A stretch of DNA of 64,000 nucleotides from RUG13409 sp045546135 (GCA_045546135.1 JAZQCD010000029.1:47635-111634); one strand, 5' to 3'. Numbered from the stretch's first letter, positions 1-9,710 are shown. Notes: generated from the sequence alone by a model not told the origin. Translations and numbers: made by a program.

Positions 1-713
1 CATATACTCAGAGCAATCTTCAAAGAGATGTCATCTGCTATACAGTAAAGGGACGTCCCATCAAACCCAAGACCATAGGACAAAAGGATTATGTAGATGC
101 CATCAAAAAGAATGACATCTGTTTTGGTGTGGGTCCCGCAGGTACTGGAAAGACATATATTGCAGTTGCCATGGCAGTTACGGCTCTTAAGGGAAAAGAA
201 GTCGAAAAGCTCATCCTGGCAAGACCTGCAGTTGAAGCAGGCGAGCGCCTTGGTTTCCTTCCCGGTGACCTTCAGGAAAAGGTCGATCCTTACCTTAGAC
301 CTCTTTACGATGCACTTTATGATGTGCTCGGAAGAGAAGCTGCTCTTAGACTCAAGGAAAAGGAAGTAATAGAGGTTGTTCCTCTTGCATATATGAGAGG
401 ACGCACTCTTGATAATGCATATATAATCCTGGATGAGGCGCAGAATGCGACCAAAGAACAGATGAAGATGTTCCTTACACGTATGGGCTTTGGTTCTAAG
501 GTCATAGTTACAGGTGACGTAACTCAGATAGATCTTCCAAAAGGCAAACGCTCAGGCCTTGTAGATGCCATGCGCATTTTAAAAGGAGTAGAAGGAATAG
601 CATTCTGTGAACTTACTGATACTGACGTCGTAAGGCATCCTCTTGTAAGGCGCATAGTCAATGCTTATGACAGATATCTTGCAAAGCATCCCGAATGGAA
701 CGAGGATCTATAG
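1..713 (+). CDS. phoH: PhoH-family ATPase, 5' end outside window
   Basis: Open frame enters from the left edge, so the N-terminus is missing. The visible part has the PhoH P-loop core: Walker A GPAGTGKT (nt about 132-155) and Walker B ILDEAQNAT, followed by TGDVTQIDLP. PhoH/YbeZ proteins are cytoplasmic ATPases linked to RNA metabolism and functionally paired with YbeY. The stop codon directly abuts the ybeY start, which supports an operon phoH-ybeY-era. Start and N-terminal domain cannot be judged here. Confidence 0.95.
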   Translation, partial: YTQSNLQRDVICYTVKGRPIKPKTIGQKDYVDAIKKNDICFGVGPAGTGKTYIAVAMAVTALKGKEVEKLILARPAVEAGERLGFLPGDLQEKVDPYLRPLYDALYDVLGREAALRLKEKEVIEVVPLAYMRGRTLDNAYIILDEAQNATKEQMKMFLTRMGFGSKVIVTGDVTQIDLPKGKRSGLVDAMRILKGVEGIAFCELTDTDVVRHPLVRRIVNAYDRYLAKHPEWNEDL

Positions 714-1178
714 ATGAATATATATTTTGACGAAGATCACATGCCGGACGAGGAAACTGAAGTCCTGATGAACAAAGCTTTAGAGGTAGCCTTAAAAGAA
801 GAAGGAGTCTGCCTTAGCAGCGAACTATCGGTCAGTTTTGTCGATCTTGAAGAGATACATGAGCTTAACAGGCAGTACAGAGGAGTAGACAGACCAACTG
901 ATGTGCTGTCTTTTCCGATGTATGAAAGAGGAGGGATCCCGTCTGAAGAGGACCTTGAAGAAGGTGAATCCATAGAACTTGGCGATGTTGTCATCTGCAC
1001 AGATAAGGCAAGGGAGCAGGCAGAAGAGTATGGACACTCCTATGAAAGGGAGCTGATGTATCTGTTCGTGCATTCAGTATTTCATCTCCTTGGCTATGAC
1101 CATGAAGTTGAAGAAGAAAAGAAAGAAATGAGAGAAAAGGAAGAGCTCGTCATGACAGAGCTTGGTATCACGAGATGA
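714..1178 (+). CDS. ybeY: Endoribonuclease YbeY (rRNA maturation)
   Basis: 154 residues, normal family length. The metal-binding signature H-x3-H-x5-H is present as HSVFHLLGYDH near residue 115-125, and RPTDVLSFPM is the usual upstream motif. YbeY is a zinc-dependent single-strand endoribonuclease for 16S rRNA 3' end maturation and 70S quality control. ATG follows the phoH stop with no gap; its own stop overlaps the era start by 4 nt (ATGA), indicating translational coupling. Confidence 0.97.
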   Translation: MNIYFDEDHMPDEETEVLMNKALEVALKEEGVCLSSELSVSFVDLEEIHELNRQYRGVDRPTDVLSFPMYERGGIPSEEDLEEGESIELGDVVICTDKAREQAEEYGHSYERELMYLFVHSVFHLLGYDHEVEEEKKEMREKEELVMTELGITR

Positions 1179-2068
1179 GATCAGGATTCGTAGGTATAGT
1201 CGGAAGACCTAATGTAGGCAAGTCGACTCTTTTAAATTCCATTCTTGGAGAAAAGATCGCAATCACCAGTGATAAAGCGCAGACAACAAGAAATGCCATA
1301 AGAGGCATCTATACCCGTATGGGGGATGAAGAACCTGTTTGCCAGCTGGTATTCATAGATACTCCGGGAATACATAAACCAAAAAATGCTCTTGGCAGCT
1401 ATATGACTGAAACTGCTTTAAGTACTTTCAAAGAAGTCGATACCATACTCTTCCTTGTGGATTCGCCCCTTGAAGAGGGCAGATCAGGAGACAGGTATAT
1501 CTTAGATGCTCTTAAGGATGTAAAGACTCCGAAGATACTTGTCATAAACAAGATAGACAAGATCGAACCGGATGTATTTGCTTCCATCTATGCTCAGTAC
1601 GAAGAGATGGGCATGTTTGACGATATCATAGGCACAAATGCTCTCGAAGGAAAGAATGTGGATGTCCTTCTTAGGAAGCTGGAAGAAAAGGCAGAGGAAG
1701 GGCCTATGTATTTTCCTCCTGATATGGTCACAGATCATCCGGAAAGATTTCTTGTATCAGAGATAATCAGAGAAAAGATACTTATGTATCTAAAGGAAGA
1801 GGTGCCACACGGAGTCGCAGTTGAAATAGAGTCCTATGAAGAGGGGACAAGAGTGACAAAAATAAATGCTGCAATTTACTGCGAGAAGCAAAGTCACAAG
1901 GGCATCATCATAGGAAAGAAAGGACACACGCTTAAAGGCATAGGCATGTCTGCAAGAGAAGAGATAGAAGGGCTTCTCGGAAGCAAGGTATATCTTGAGC
2001 TCTTTGTAAAAGTAAAAGAACACTGGAGAGATTCAACTCTTGCCATAAGCAATTTTGGGTATAAATAA
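1175..2068 (+). CDS. era: GTPase Era
   Basis: 297 residues, full length. G1 GRPNVGKS (residues 10-17), switch I QTTRN, G3 DTPGIH, G4 NKID, and a C-terminal KH domain with IIIGKKG. Era binds the 3' end of 16S rRNA and assists 30S assembly at the membrane. It overlaps ybeY by 4 nt. In many Clostridia recO follows era directly; here recO is 9.5 kb away, so the intervening block looks like an insertion or rearrangement (inference from usual gene order). Confidence 0.97.
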   Translation: MRSGFVGIVGRPNVGKSTLLNSILGEKIAITSDKAQTTRNAIRGIYTRMGDEEPVCQLVFIDTPGIHKPKNALGSYMTETALSTFKEVDTILFLVDSPLEEGRSGDRYILDALKDVKTPKILVINKIDKIEPDVFASIYAQYEEMGMFDDIIGTNALEGKNVDVLLRKLEEKAEEGPMYFPPDMVTDHPERFLVSEIIREKILMYLKEEVPHGVAVEIESYEEGTRVTKINAAIYCEKQSHKGIIIGKKGHTLKGIGMSAREEIEGLLGSKVYLELFVKVKEHWRDSTLAISNFGYK

Positions 2069-2102
2069 GGTTTTGTTATTTAGGTATATAAGAAAGAGGT
2101 AA

Positions 2103-4034
2103 ATGAAAACTATGAAGATCAATGAACCGATCACCATCAAGGGCGTGACCTTTAAAAACAGGATCATGTTCCCGCCAATGACTACCGGCTATGAAGAAAG
2201 GGGAGTCATTGGCGAAAGAAGTTTTAATTTCTACAAAAGGATAGCAGAAGGCGGATGCGGATATATAGTTCTTGGAAACGTCAGCTGTATCCCCGGATTT
2301 GGCATGAGGATAGCAAGCGAAGAAGACATTCCTATGTTCAAAAAACTTGCCGATGCATGTCACGCAGCAGGAGCAAAGCTTGGAGTCCAGCTTTTTTACA
2401 GGGAATTTGACGTAGAAAAATTCGTAGAGATCAACAAGACAGACAATGCTGCTGCAAGAAAGTTCATGCATGACAGCATGGAGACCTTCCCCTTCCAATC
2501 TACAGCAGAGCAGCTCAGACACCTCATCGATCAGGCAGCAGCATCTGCAGTACTTGCAAAGAAGGCAGGTATAGATGTCATACAGATACATGGAGACAGA
2601 CTGAACGGTGTTCTTCTTTCAACAAAGCTGAACAAGAGGACCGATGAGTTCGGAGGATCCTTTGAGAACAGGACGAGATTCTCTACAGAGATGGTAAGAG
2701 CCATTAAAAAGGCAGTTCCTGATATGATCCTCGATTACAAGCTGGGAATAAGGCTCCCCATGGAAAACGGTGAAATAAGAGGGAACGGAGGCCTTGTTCT
2801 CGATGAGGCCATAGAGTATGCAAAGATCCTTGAAAAAGAAGGAGTCGATATGATACATGTTGCCGGTGCAAACCATACGAGCAACATTGCAGATACCATC
2901 CCGCCCATGGGAATACAGCCCTATGGCACTTCCATGTATGCTCATAAATGCATAAAGGAGGTCGTATCCATACCAACATCTGCGGTAGCGAGGATAGTTA
3001 CTCCTGAAGCTATGGAGGCTATACTTTGCAATGGTGAAGCTGATATCGTTGCCATGGGAAGGCCCCTTATCTGCGATCCTGATATAGGGAACAAATGCGC
3101 AGAAGGGAAAGCTGATGAGATAAGGCTTTGCATGATGTGCAACAAAGGATGTACAGACAGCATCATGAGTGCATCATATATACAATGCGTACTCAATCCT
3201 GAAAACGGACATGAAGCTGAGCGCTGCATAACTCCTGCAAAGACTAAAAAGAGAGTAGCTGTAGTCGGCGCAGGCATAGCAGGGCTTGAAGCAGCAAGAG
3301 TTGCAGCAGTAAAGGGCCATCATGTAGAAGTATTCGAAAAAGAACTTCGCATAGGAGGCCAGATCAACATGGCTGCAGTACCTCCCAGAAAGGAAGAGAT
3401 GTTCAGAAGCCTTAGATACTATGAAAGAGTGCTTCCGAAACTTGGAGTTGAGTTCCATATGGGAAAGTCTGCAGATATAGAAACGCTCAATACTTTCGAT
3501 CATGTTCTAGTAGCAACAGGCGCATCCTGCATAACGGTCAAGGTGCCGGGATATGATCTCCCTCATGTAGTAAACGCATGGGATGTACTCGATCACAAGG
3601 AAGTCGTTTTCGGTCAGGTGGCAGTTATAGGAGGCGGCCAGGTAGGAGCTGAAACTGCAGAGTACCTTGGATCCATCGGTCAAAAGGTATCTGTCATAGA
3701 GATGATGGATAAGGTCGCAAAAGCTGAAAGCGCTACCATTAGGCCGTATATGATGGCAAACTATGAGAGATACGGAATAAAGATGTATGTCAACACCCAG
3801 CTGAAAAGGATAGAACCGGGCAAGATCGTATGCGTAAGTGTAAACGATCCTGAAGGACCTGAGACACAGATCCCCGCAAACTTCGTAGTAATGGCTGTAG
3901 GTTCAAGGCAGGTAAAGCCTGATCTTGAAGGATTGACAGTTCCGTATACTTTCATAGGGGACTGTTCGGGAGAAAGGACAGCTGATATCTCCAATGCTAC
4001 AAAGACAGCCTATGATGCAGCAAATGCAATATAG
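2103..4034 (+). CDS. Old-yellow-enzyme family NAD(P)H:flavin oxidoreductase (enoate reductase type)
   Basis: 643 residues, the normal size for the three-domain 2-enoate reductase/2,4-dienoyl-CoA reductase/BaiCD group. N-terminal FMN TIM barrel (about 1-330) with the KLNKRTDEFGGS motif; a 4Fe-4S cluster C-x2-C-x3-C-x11-C starting at CMMCNKGC (about residue 343); then two dinucleotide folds, GAGIAGLEAA (about 387) and GGGQVGAETAEYLG (about 516), for FAD and NAD(P)H. It reduces activated C=C bonds; substrate cannot be inferred. Start ATG is preceded by AAAGAGG. It appears to be its own transcription unit, ending at the 4051-4083 terminator. Confidence 0.9.
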   Translation: MKTMKINEPITIKGVTFKNRIMFPPMTTGYEERGVIGERSFNFYKRIAEGGCGYIVLGNVSCIPGFGMRIASEEDIPMFKKLADACHAAGAKLGVQLFYREFDVEKFVEINKTDNAAARKFMHDSMETFPFQSTAEQLRHLIDQAAASAVLAKKAGIDVIQIHGDRLNGVLLSTKLNKRTDEFGGSFENRTRFSTEMVRAIKKAVPDMILDYKLGIRLPMENGEIRGNGGLVLDEAIEYAKILEKEGVDMIHVAGANHTSNIADTIPPMGIQPYGTSMYAHKCIKEVVSIPTSAVARIVTPEAMEAILCNGEADIVAMGRPLICDPDIGNKCAEGKADEIRLCMMCNKGCTDSIMSASYIQCVLNPENGHEAERCITPAKTKKRVAVVGAGIAGLEAARVAAVKGHHVEVFEKELRIGGQINMAAVPPRKEEMFRSLRYYERVLPKLGVEFHMGKSADIETLNTFDHVLVATGASCITVKVPGYDLPHVVNAWDVLDHKEVVFGQVAVIGGGQVGAETAEYLGSIGQKVSVIEMMDKVAKAESATIRPYMMANYERYGIKMYVNTQLKRIEPGKIVCVSVNDPEGPETQIPANFVVMAVGSRQVKPDLEGLTVPYTFIGDCSGERTADISNATKTAYDAANAI

Positions 4035-4050
4035 TGAAAAATATCGATCA

Positions 4051-4083
4051 AAAAAACCGGCTCAGTAAAATGAGCCGGTTTTT
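4051..4083. terminator. Bidirectional intrinsic terminator
   Basis: Perfect 13-bp stem (AAAAACCGGCTCA with TGAGCCGGTTTTT) and a 6-nt loop, with A and T tracts on the two sides. It sits between the convergent oxidoreductase and BTAD regulator genes and can serve both. Confidence 0.92.
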
Positions 4084-4094
4084 GTATACTCAGG

Positions 4095-5309
4095 TCATCC
4101 GAACATTTTGGGATCAGGTGTTATGATAGCAGTGTTTATCTGATAATCGACGCCTGTCCTTTGGCTTGGGGATAGAAAGTTCTTGTCGATCCTCCTTCTT
4201 ACTATCTCGCAGTCTTCTCTGCTGGTATTTGTCAGGAGCACCAGATACTGTCCTTTACCGTATTTAGTTACGGTGTCGGAATAACGAATCGATATGGATA
4301 TTGCCTTTTGGAGCCTTGGCGAAAGTTCTTCAAGCTTTGGACCTTGTTCCATAACATTTCCTTTGCTGTCAATAAGAGTGCAGAGCATGAGGAAAAACTT
4401 GTCTGCATGTCTTTCCATCATCCTGCTCAAGGTCCTGTATACTTCCTGGAAGACAGGGTAGGAGCAGTAAAATCCGCCTTTTCCTCTCATTGCAGGTGAT
4501 GCCAGGTCTTCCTGTATCTTGGCAATGTCAGCATAGCTGTGGACCATATCCGCGCTGAGCCTGTTGGCCAGGTCTCTTACATATTCGGGATTTCTTTGTC
4601 CGTGTTCGTTTATATATTTTTCGACAGTATTAGCGCAAAGTTCTTCGGCTTCCTTGAATCTCCCAAGAGCTGAGAGGGCTTCTACAGATAATGTCTCCCA
4701 TTCTGCATAGGGGTCTACTTCAGAAGCATACTCGCCAAGAGAGAGAAGTTCTCTGTACATGAGCCTTTGCCTTAGGATCTTTGCTTCTTCTTCGATGCAC
4801 AGACTCAAGAGTTCTCTGTATTTGATGCCTTCTCTTGTTGCCCACGGAGCTCCGCTTTGCCCGAAGAGGAATTCGCCTCCATATTCATGTATGGCTTGAC
4901 TTAAGAACGCCAGCTTTTCATCTTCGTCGTCCTCTTCCATGGCAAGCTCATAGAGCCTTTCTATTTCATCTGTATCTGTGACTGTATGGATCCTGTCTGT
5001 CCAAAAGTAGGTCCCGTTCTCTACGGTTATATAATCCGCATCCGGAAGTCCTGATGCTTTAAGTCTTTTCTTTGCATTATAAATGATGTTCCTCATGGCA
5101 TGCTGGACATCATCTATATCTCTGTCGCTGAAAAGGACCTCCTTCATGAGGTTTCTGCTGACACCGGTAGTCCTGTAGTAAAGGAGCAGCTGCATAAGCA
5201 TGGTGAACTGAGATACGCTGTGTTTGCTGTCTGTAATATCTTTTCCGTTATATACTGCAGAAAAACCACCGAGGAGCCTTACTTTAAGAGTATCTGATTT
5301 TTTCGCCAT
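4095..5309 (-). CDS. BTAD-domain transcriptional regulator with degenerate GGDEF-like C-terminus
   Basis: 404 residues. Residues 8-95 form an OmpR/SARP-type winged helix (begins LRVLLGGF-like KVRLLGGF, continuing to ENGTYFW). Residues 100-245 are helical repeats typical of the bacterial transcriptional activation domain. The C-terminal 120 residues (SDTVTKYGKGQYLVLL, then EDCEIVRRRID) resemble a GGDEF fold with the GGDEF signature replaced, so diguanylate cyclase activity is unlikely. AAAGGAGG precedes the ATG. It is probably a local regulator, possibly of the CotH cluster transcribed in the same direction just upstream, but the CotH terminator separates them. Targets unknown. Confidence 0.85.
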   Translation of the reverse strand: MAKKSDTLKVRLLGGFSAVYNGKDITDSKHSVSQFTMLMQLLLYYRTTGVSRNLMKEVLFSDRDIDDVQHAMRNIIYNAKKRLKASGLPDADYITVENGTYFWTDRIHTVTDTDEIERLYELAMEEDDEDEKLAFLSQAIHEYGGEFLFGQSGAPWATREGIKYRELLSLCIEEEAKILRQRLMYRELLSLGEYASEVDPYAEWETLSVEALSALGRFKEAEELCANTVEKYINEHGQRNPEYVRDLANRLSADMVHSYADIAKIQEDLASPAMRGKGGFYCSYPVFQEVYRTLSRMMERHADKFFLMLCTLIDSKGNVMEQGPKLEELSPRLQKAISISIRYSDTVTKYGKGQYLVLLTNTSREDCEIVRRRIDKNFLSPSQRTGVDYQINTAIITPDPKMFG

Positions 5310-5340
5310 ATTTTGACCTCCTTTACTCGATCACGAATTC

Positions 5341-5349
5341 ATTATATCA
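5341..5349 (-). promoter_or_regulatory. Extended -10 promoter of BTAD regulator
   Basis: On the minus strand TGATATAAT, an extended -10 (TGn-TATAAT), about 30 nt upstream of the BTAD start. Only a weak -35-like GTGAAC lies 18 nt further up. Confidence 0.6.
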
Positions 5350-5402
5350 AATAATACTCAATATGTTCACTTGTTTATTTTAGCCATTCTGTTTTTTGTA
5401 TC

Positions 5403-5428
5403 AAAAAAGGGACCCTTCAAGGTCCCTT
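5403..5428 (-). terminator. Terminator of the CotH/DUF4956/VTC operon
   Basis: On the minus strand a 7-8 bp stem AAGGGACC / GGGTCCCTT with TTGAA-type loop followed by six T, 15 nt after the CotH stop codon. Confidence 0.85.
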
Positions 5429-5442
5429 AAGCAAGCTTTCTG

Positions 5443-8334
5443 TCAATAAAGGTCTCCGAATACAGATCTCATTTCTGATGAGGAAAGGCCGAAGAAACTT
5501 TGCGCATAGCTCATCATAGTAGATACTCTGTAGGAGATGAGATATCTGAACTCATATATATTGCTGTAATACCAGCTCGTGGAATAACCGTTTACTGCCA
5601 TATCTCTCTCTATTTCGGGAGCATAAAGCGATGTGAAATAGTCGAAAGTAGCGACTGCGTTCTCATTTGAGAGAGTGTGGTGAAGGTGATAACTCAGTCT
5701 TTCGAGAAACAGCTGCCTGAATTGAGAATTCCGAAGAAGGTTGTTGTTTACGCTTATGTCATAATAGTGGCCTGCAAGGTCCTGAGCATAGCCCGATGGA
5801 TTGAATACGGTTGCTGTAAGATAGTTCGTTGCAGGACCGTAGAAACCAAGGTCAAGATCAAAGAAAATGAACTTGCATCTTCCTCCGTCTATATCAGGGT
5901 GGGAAAAGACCCTGATATTGTATATGTCAGGATTGTTCATATACATCTGGAATATCCAAAGGTCGCAAAGCTCCGTTACATTGACCATACGGCAGAATTC
6001 AAGATAGTTTGCATCTGAGGACAGATCATGACTCTTTGCCCAGTTCATGACGTCCTGCCATACGGCTTCTCCTGCTTCGACTCCTCCGTTCCACCTTGAA
6101 ATGTTGACAAGAGTTTTATCTACATTGTAGTTCTCGGCTATCATATTAGGAGTGATCTTTTCCCTGATATTGTAGAAACCCTTGTATGCGCCGTTTATAT
6201 AAAGGGCAATGGTCTTGCTCTTTCTTGTAAGGAGGCAGTCCTTTGCAAGTTCTGATGCAAACTCGTCTTTCCATGGAAGAGAGGAGTCTGCGTTGCTTCC
6301 GCCTCTTAAGACTATACTGTCAAAACTTGAGCAGTTCAGATCGTCAAAGACCTTGTATTCAAGATTTTTGGCTCCGTATTCTCCGTCGAATTTAAGAGCC
6401 ATATTCTTTTTGTTATAGCGTCTTCCTGTAAGTCCTGAAAAACCGAATCCGCATGGACTGCTTACAGAACCGTCCTCTTCAAACAATTCAAAATATGCAT
6501 TGAGCTTTGTGTCAAGCGTGTAATTTGCATACAGATAGCTGTATTGATAGGGGTCCAGAGACAAAGATACCACGGGTACTTTGTGCGGATCGTTGACTAT
6601 ATAACTGCTGCATACCGCGTTGCTAAGCCTTGCTCCGTCCATTATGGATGCAGCTTTGATGACCATTGATCTTCCGACCCATATTGGACCTGTATACACT
6701 CTTGATCCTGTGGTCGGAGCAGATCCGTCCGTCGTATAGTAGATAGTACCGGGACCTGTTATGGCAACGCTAAGTCCTCCTGTATTGTTGTAGATCCCGC
6801 CTTCAAGTTCGATGGTAGGATCGGGTGTCATCATCCTGTATCCTTCGCTGTTTCCGCTGCCGGGTGTGGGTCTTGATGCATAGGTCCATCCATAGGAAGT
6901 TCCTCTTGCATAGCTGTATCCTAATGGGATGTTGGTAACGAAAACACAGTCCTCAAGCTTTGAGTTCTTAAATAGATATATGGTCTCAGTTCCGCTGACC
7001 TTAAAGTTGGCATGATAATAACTGTCATTGGTAAGGTCAGGATTTCCGCTGCACATGATGATGTAGAAAGCTCCTGCTTGAAGCTCAACATCCGGCAGCC
7101 TGTAAAGGTCCGTAGTTCCGAGTTCCGTTGAAAGACAGTAATCGGATAGAAGTATGGTATCTCCTGTGTTGTTGAACAGCTCTATCCAGTCGTAGAACTT
7201 GTATCCGTTCTGGGGAAGGTAGGAGTTGTTTGAACTCATGACCTCGTTTATTACAAGTCCCTTTGGCACTGGCATGTTCTCTTTTTGGAATTCATCTACG
7301 CCTTTTGCAGTATTTGGTTTTCCCGGTGAAAGGGCATTGCTGAAGTAGTAGGATCCGTCTGAGTTCCTTATGTATGCGCAACCGTTGGGGACATTTTCGT
7401 ATTCAAGAGTCTCAACGATCTTTCCTGCCTTTGAAATGAATACGGAACCAGATTTGTTTTGGAAACCGAAACCTGTGTATCTTGACGGATAGTAGCTGTT
7501 GTCCCCCGTGTAGAGAAGGAGCATCTCTCCGGGTGAGAGGTATTCCTTTGGCAGTGCGAATTTAAAAGGAGCAAAAACATCATCGCTAAGATAGTACCCT
7601 GAAAGGGAAAGGATGTCGTCTGATGTATTGATGAGCTCTATATATCCGTCATTGCGGCCGTATTCGTTTTTGTAGTTGCCGGCATTTTTAAAGAGTATCT
7701 CATTTACCTTAAGGTAATTGGTCTCTTCTCCCGCCATGTGCTGTCTGTATTCCTCGACACCTTTTTCAGAATTTTCAAAGCCCGGAGTAGGATAATCTAC
7801 TATGACCCATTCTCTTATGTTTCTGATCATGCTCTGGTTCTTTGAGAGGGGTACTGTTCTTACAGCGTCTATCACATCACCCTTTGGATCGACAAGTACA
7901 AGGTCCTCGTTGCCTGTACTCGAGAGTCTGAAACCTGCGTTAAGACCTTCCTGTGACCTTCCTGTAAGATTTACGACCAGGTATTGACCGGGGCCTATAG
8001 TGATATCAGGGAATGCCCACTTGATCCTGTCAGACCTATCGGACAGTCCATAACTATATAGGTTTATTTCTTCGCTGCTTCCGTTGTAAAGCTCGACGAA
8101 ATCGCAATCCTGACCGTCTTCACTAAGGTAAGCACCGCCGTTGTTAGTAAGTACCTCACTTATTATAAGGTCTTTATATACCGAAGTATCTGCTTCAGAA
8201 GGCACGGGAGATATGTCAGGAGAGATCGTGCTGCTTATCTTTTCGAGATATATTCCGCCTACAGTTACTGCTAAGAAAAGGACCGTAAGGATGATCAGAA
8301 ACTTATTGTCAATTTTTCCTTGCTTGTTTTTCAT
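5443..8334 (-). CDS. Secreted CotH-kinase-family protein with lamin-tail domains
   Basis: 963 residues. An N-terminal signal-anchor (about 12-30, FLIILTVLFLAVTVGGI) is followed by three lamin-tail-like repeats (about 50-180, 200-330, 360-490; each starts LIISEVLTNN / LKVNEILFKN / LVINEVMSSN), a chitobiase-type beta domain (about 505-580, GTIYYTTDGSAPT), and a CotH kinase domain to the end (IALYINGAYKGFYNIREK, then KFIFFDLDLGFYG with the likely metal-binding Asp). CotH family members are atypical protein kinases; this one should face the cell exterior. It is transcribed after the VTC and DUF4956 genes with a 2-nt gap, a gene trio seen repeatedly in bacteria. Substrate unknown. Confidence 0.88.
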   Translation of the reverse strand: MKNKQGKIDNKFLIILTVLFLAVTVGGIYLEKISSTISPDISPVPSEADTSVYKDLIISEVLTNNGGAYLSEDGQDCDFVELYNGSSEEINLYSYGLSDRSDRIKWAFPDITIGPGQYLVVNLTGRSQEGLNAGFRLSSTGNEDLVLVDPKGDVIDAVRTVPLSKNQSMIRNIREWVIVDYPTPGFENSEKGVEEYRQHMAGEETNYLKVNEILFKNAGNYKNEYGRNDGYIELINTSDDILSLSGYYLSDDVFAPFKFALPKEYLSPGEMLLLYTGDNSYYPSRYTGFGFQNKSGSVFISKAGKIVETLEYENVPNGCAYIRNSDGSYYFSNALSPGKPNTAKGVDEFQKENMPVPKGLVINEVMSSNNSYLPQNGYKFYDWIELFNNTGDTILLSDYCLSTELGTTDLYRLPDVELQAGAFYIIMCSGNPDLTNDSYYHANFKVSGTETIYLFKNSKLEDCVFVTNIPLGYSYARGTSYGWTYASRPTPGSGNSEGYRMMTPDPTIELEGGIYNNTGGLSVAITGPGTIYYTTDGSAPTTGSRVYTGPIWVGRSMVIKAASIMDGARLSNAVCSSYIVNDPHKVPVVSLSLDPYQYSYLYANYTLDTKLNAYFELFEEDGSVSSPCGFGFSGLTGRRYNKKNMALKFDGEYGAKNLEYKVFDDLNCSSFDSIVLRGGSNADSSLPWKDEFASELAKDCLLTRKSKTIALYINGAYKGFYNIREKITPNMIAENYNVDKTLVNISRWNGGVEAGEAVWQDVMNWAKSHDLSSDANYLEFCRMVNVTELCDLWIFQMYMNNPDIYNIRVFSHPDIDGGRCKFIFFDLDLGFYGPATNYLTATVFNPSGYAQDLAGHYYDISVNNNLLRNSQFRQLFLERLSYHLHHTLSNENAVATFDYFTSLYAPEIERDMAVNGYSTSWYYSNIYEFRYLISYRVSTMMSYAQSFFGLSSSEMRSVFGDLY

Positions 8335-8336
8335 CT

Positions 8337-9008
8337 TTACATTCCGAAGTCACTTGTGTATGAAACAAGATTGACGCTCTTTACCTTTATCGTATTTTTG
8401 AGTTCATCCATGGCAGCGTCTACTGTCTTGTCATAAACTACCTGATAAGAAAGTTCTGTAAGACCGCCTGTCATGGATTTGCTCTTGAGTTTCTTTTTCT
8501 TCAGTTTGCCAAGAGACTCTTTTACCTTGTCGCTGAGTTTGTTGTCGTATGTGACTATGAGGAGGTACTGAGTCTTTGTCTTGACGCTGATGAGATATGC
8601 GATCACATAGATGAATGCAATGCCAAGAGAACCTGCTATAGATATGATGTAAAGACCTGTTCCTGACATTATGCCTGCAGTAACAGCCCAGAAAAGGAAT
8701 GCCGTATCGGATGGATCTTTTATGGCAGTCCTGAATCTGACTATACTCAAAGCACCGACCATACCAAGGGATAATGACAGGTTAGAATTAATGGTCCTGA
8801 TGATCATACTCGTAGCCAGAGTCAGAAGTATGATGGTAAGGGATGTGCTCCTGCTGTAGACTATGCCTGAGAAAGTCTTTTTGTATACCAGCACTATCAG
8901 TATTGAAATGATGAAGGCTACCAAAAGACTGAACATAACATCCTCAAGACGAAGAGGATTGTCAAATTGCTCAAGTACGCTTTTTTTGATTGCATCGATG
9001 ATGTTCAT
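8337..9008 (-). CDS. DUF4956 membrane protein
   Basis: 223 residues. Three or four membrane segments (about 25-42, 52-70, 100-140) followed by a cytoplasmic ferredoxin-like domain. The stretch SLSLGMVGALSIVRFRTAIKDPSD is split here by the typical family pattern GMVGALSIVRFRT, diagnostic of DUF4956. It lies between VTC (15 nt upstream) and CotH (2 nt downstream), and the family is almost always found with these partners. A role in a surface or envelope polymer or phosphate process is inferred from context only. Confidence 0.88.
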   Translation of the reverse strand: MNIIDAIKKSVLEQFDNPLRLEDVMFSLLVAFIISILIVLVYKKTFSGIVYSRSTSLTIILLTLATSMIIRTINSNLSLSLGMVGALSIVRFRTAIKDPSDTAFLFWAVTAGIMSGTGLYIISIAGSLGIAFIYVIAYLISVKTKTQYLLIVTYDNKLSDKVKESLGKLKKKKLKSKSMTGGLTELSYQVVYDKTVDAAMDELKNTIKVKSVNLVSYTSDFGM

Positions 9009-9023
9009 ATTGTTTCTTCCTTT

Positions 9024-9710
9024 TTATTTTAATTGATATGCCAGGGCATATTTACTTATGGCCATTTTACATTTGTCAACGCTTCCGAGAATTGCGAGTA
9101 TGTGCTCCGGGATGAACTCATTGCATTTTACTTCTATCTCTACTGTGTCCTCGTCTGTTACAGGGAAGGTGTTGAGATTTTTTTTGAGGAGGTCAAGATC
9201 GTATCTTCCGGATCTTATCTCTTCGTCAAAGGTTATCCTTGTTTCGCTGACAGGATAGGTGAAAGCCAATCTGTCATATTCGACTATGACTGCCGGTTTA
9301 AGACCAAAGAGTCTTGCGTCGACAAGGAATTGTCCAAGGAGTCCATCCGTTGCCTCGATCTTTGAGTAGTCTCCCTTGATCAATTCTTTACATGTCTCAA
9401 TGCTTATATCTTCTTCCTGCTTATATGTCCACACATCATCCTTATGCTTGCACTCAAGCTTGATGATGTTTGTGTCCATGTTGTAGATCCTTATCCTGTA
9501 TTTTTTTCTCCTCATGACGCCGTTTATCTTATCGTTGAAGGCAGAATTGAGGACGTCATCAAAATAGAGGCTCCTTACTTTGTATGAAAGTTCATTTGAT
9601 ATGGAGTGTGGATCCAGCCTGCATACAAGGGCCAGCTGCTTTTTCAGAAGATCAGCATCAAAGGGACTGAGTTTAAATTTAAGTTCGTGTCTGTATTGTA
9701 TCTTTTCCAT
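9024..9710 (-). CDS. VTC-domain (polyphosphate polymerase-like) protein
   Basis: 228 residues. Shows the VTC/CYTH tunnel motifs: RHELKFKL (7-14), SYKVRSLYFDD (42-52), RKKYRIRIY (68-76), KLECKHK (83-89), and a C-terminal EIEVKCNEF. In yeast Vtc4 these basic and acidic residues bind ATP, phosphate and metal for polyphosphate synthesis. First gene of the VTC-DUF4956-CotH operon. No good Shine-Dalgarno is seen before the ATG, but the N-terminus matches the family start. Bacterial homologues are of uncertain activity. Confidence 0.87.
   Translation of the reverse strand: MEKIQYRHELKFKLSPFDADLLKKQLALVCRLDPHSISNELSYKVRSLYFDDVLNSAFNDKINGVMRRKKYRIRIYNMDTNIIKLECKHKDDVWTYKQEEDISIETCKELIKGDYSKIEATDGLLGQFLVDARLFGLKPAVIVEYDRLAFTYPVSETRITFDEEIRSGRYDLDLLKKNLNTFPVTDEDTVEIEVKCNEFIPEHILAILGSVDKCKMAISKYALAYQLK

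Noticed and set aside
2076..2591. Minus-strand ORF of 171 codons
   Set aside because: Antisense to the oxidoreductase gene, no family resemblance and cysteine-rich composition typical of a shadow frame.
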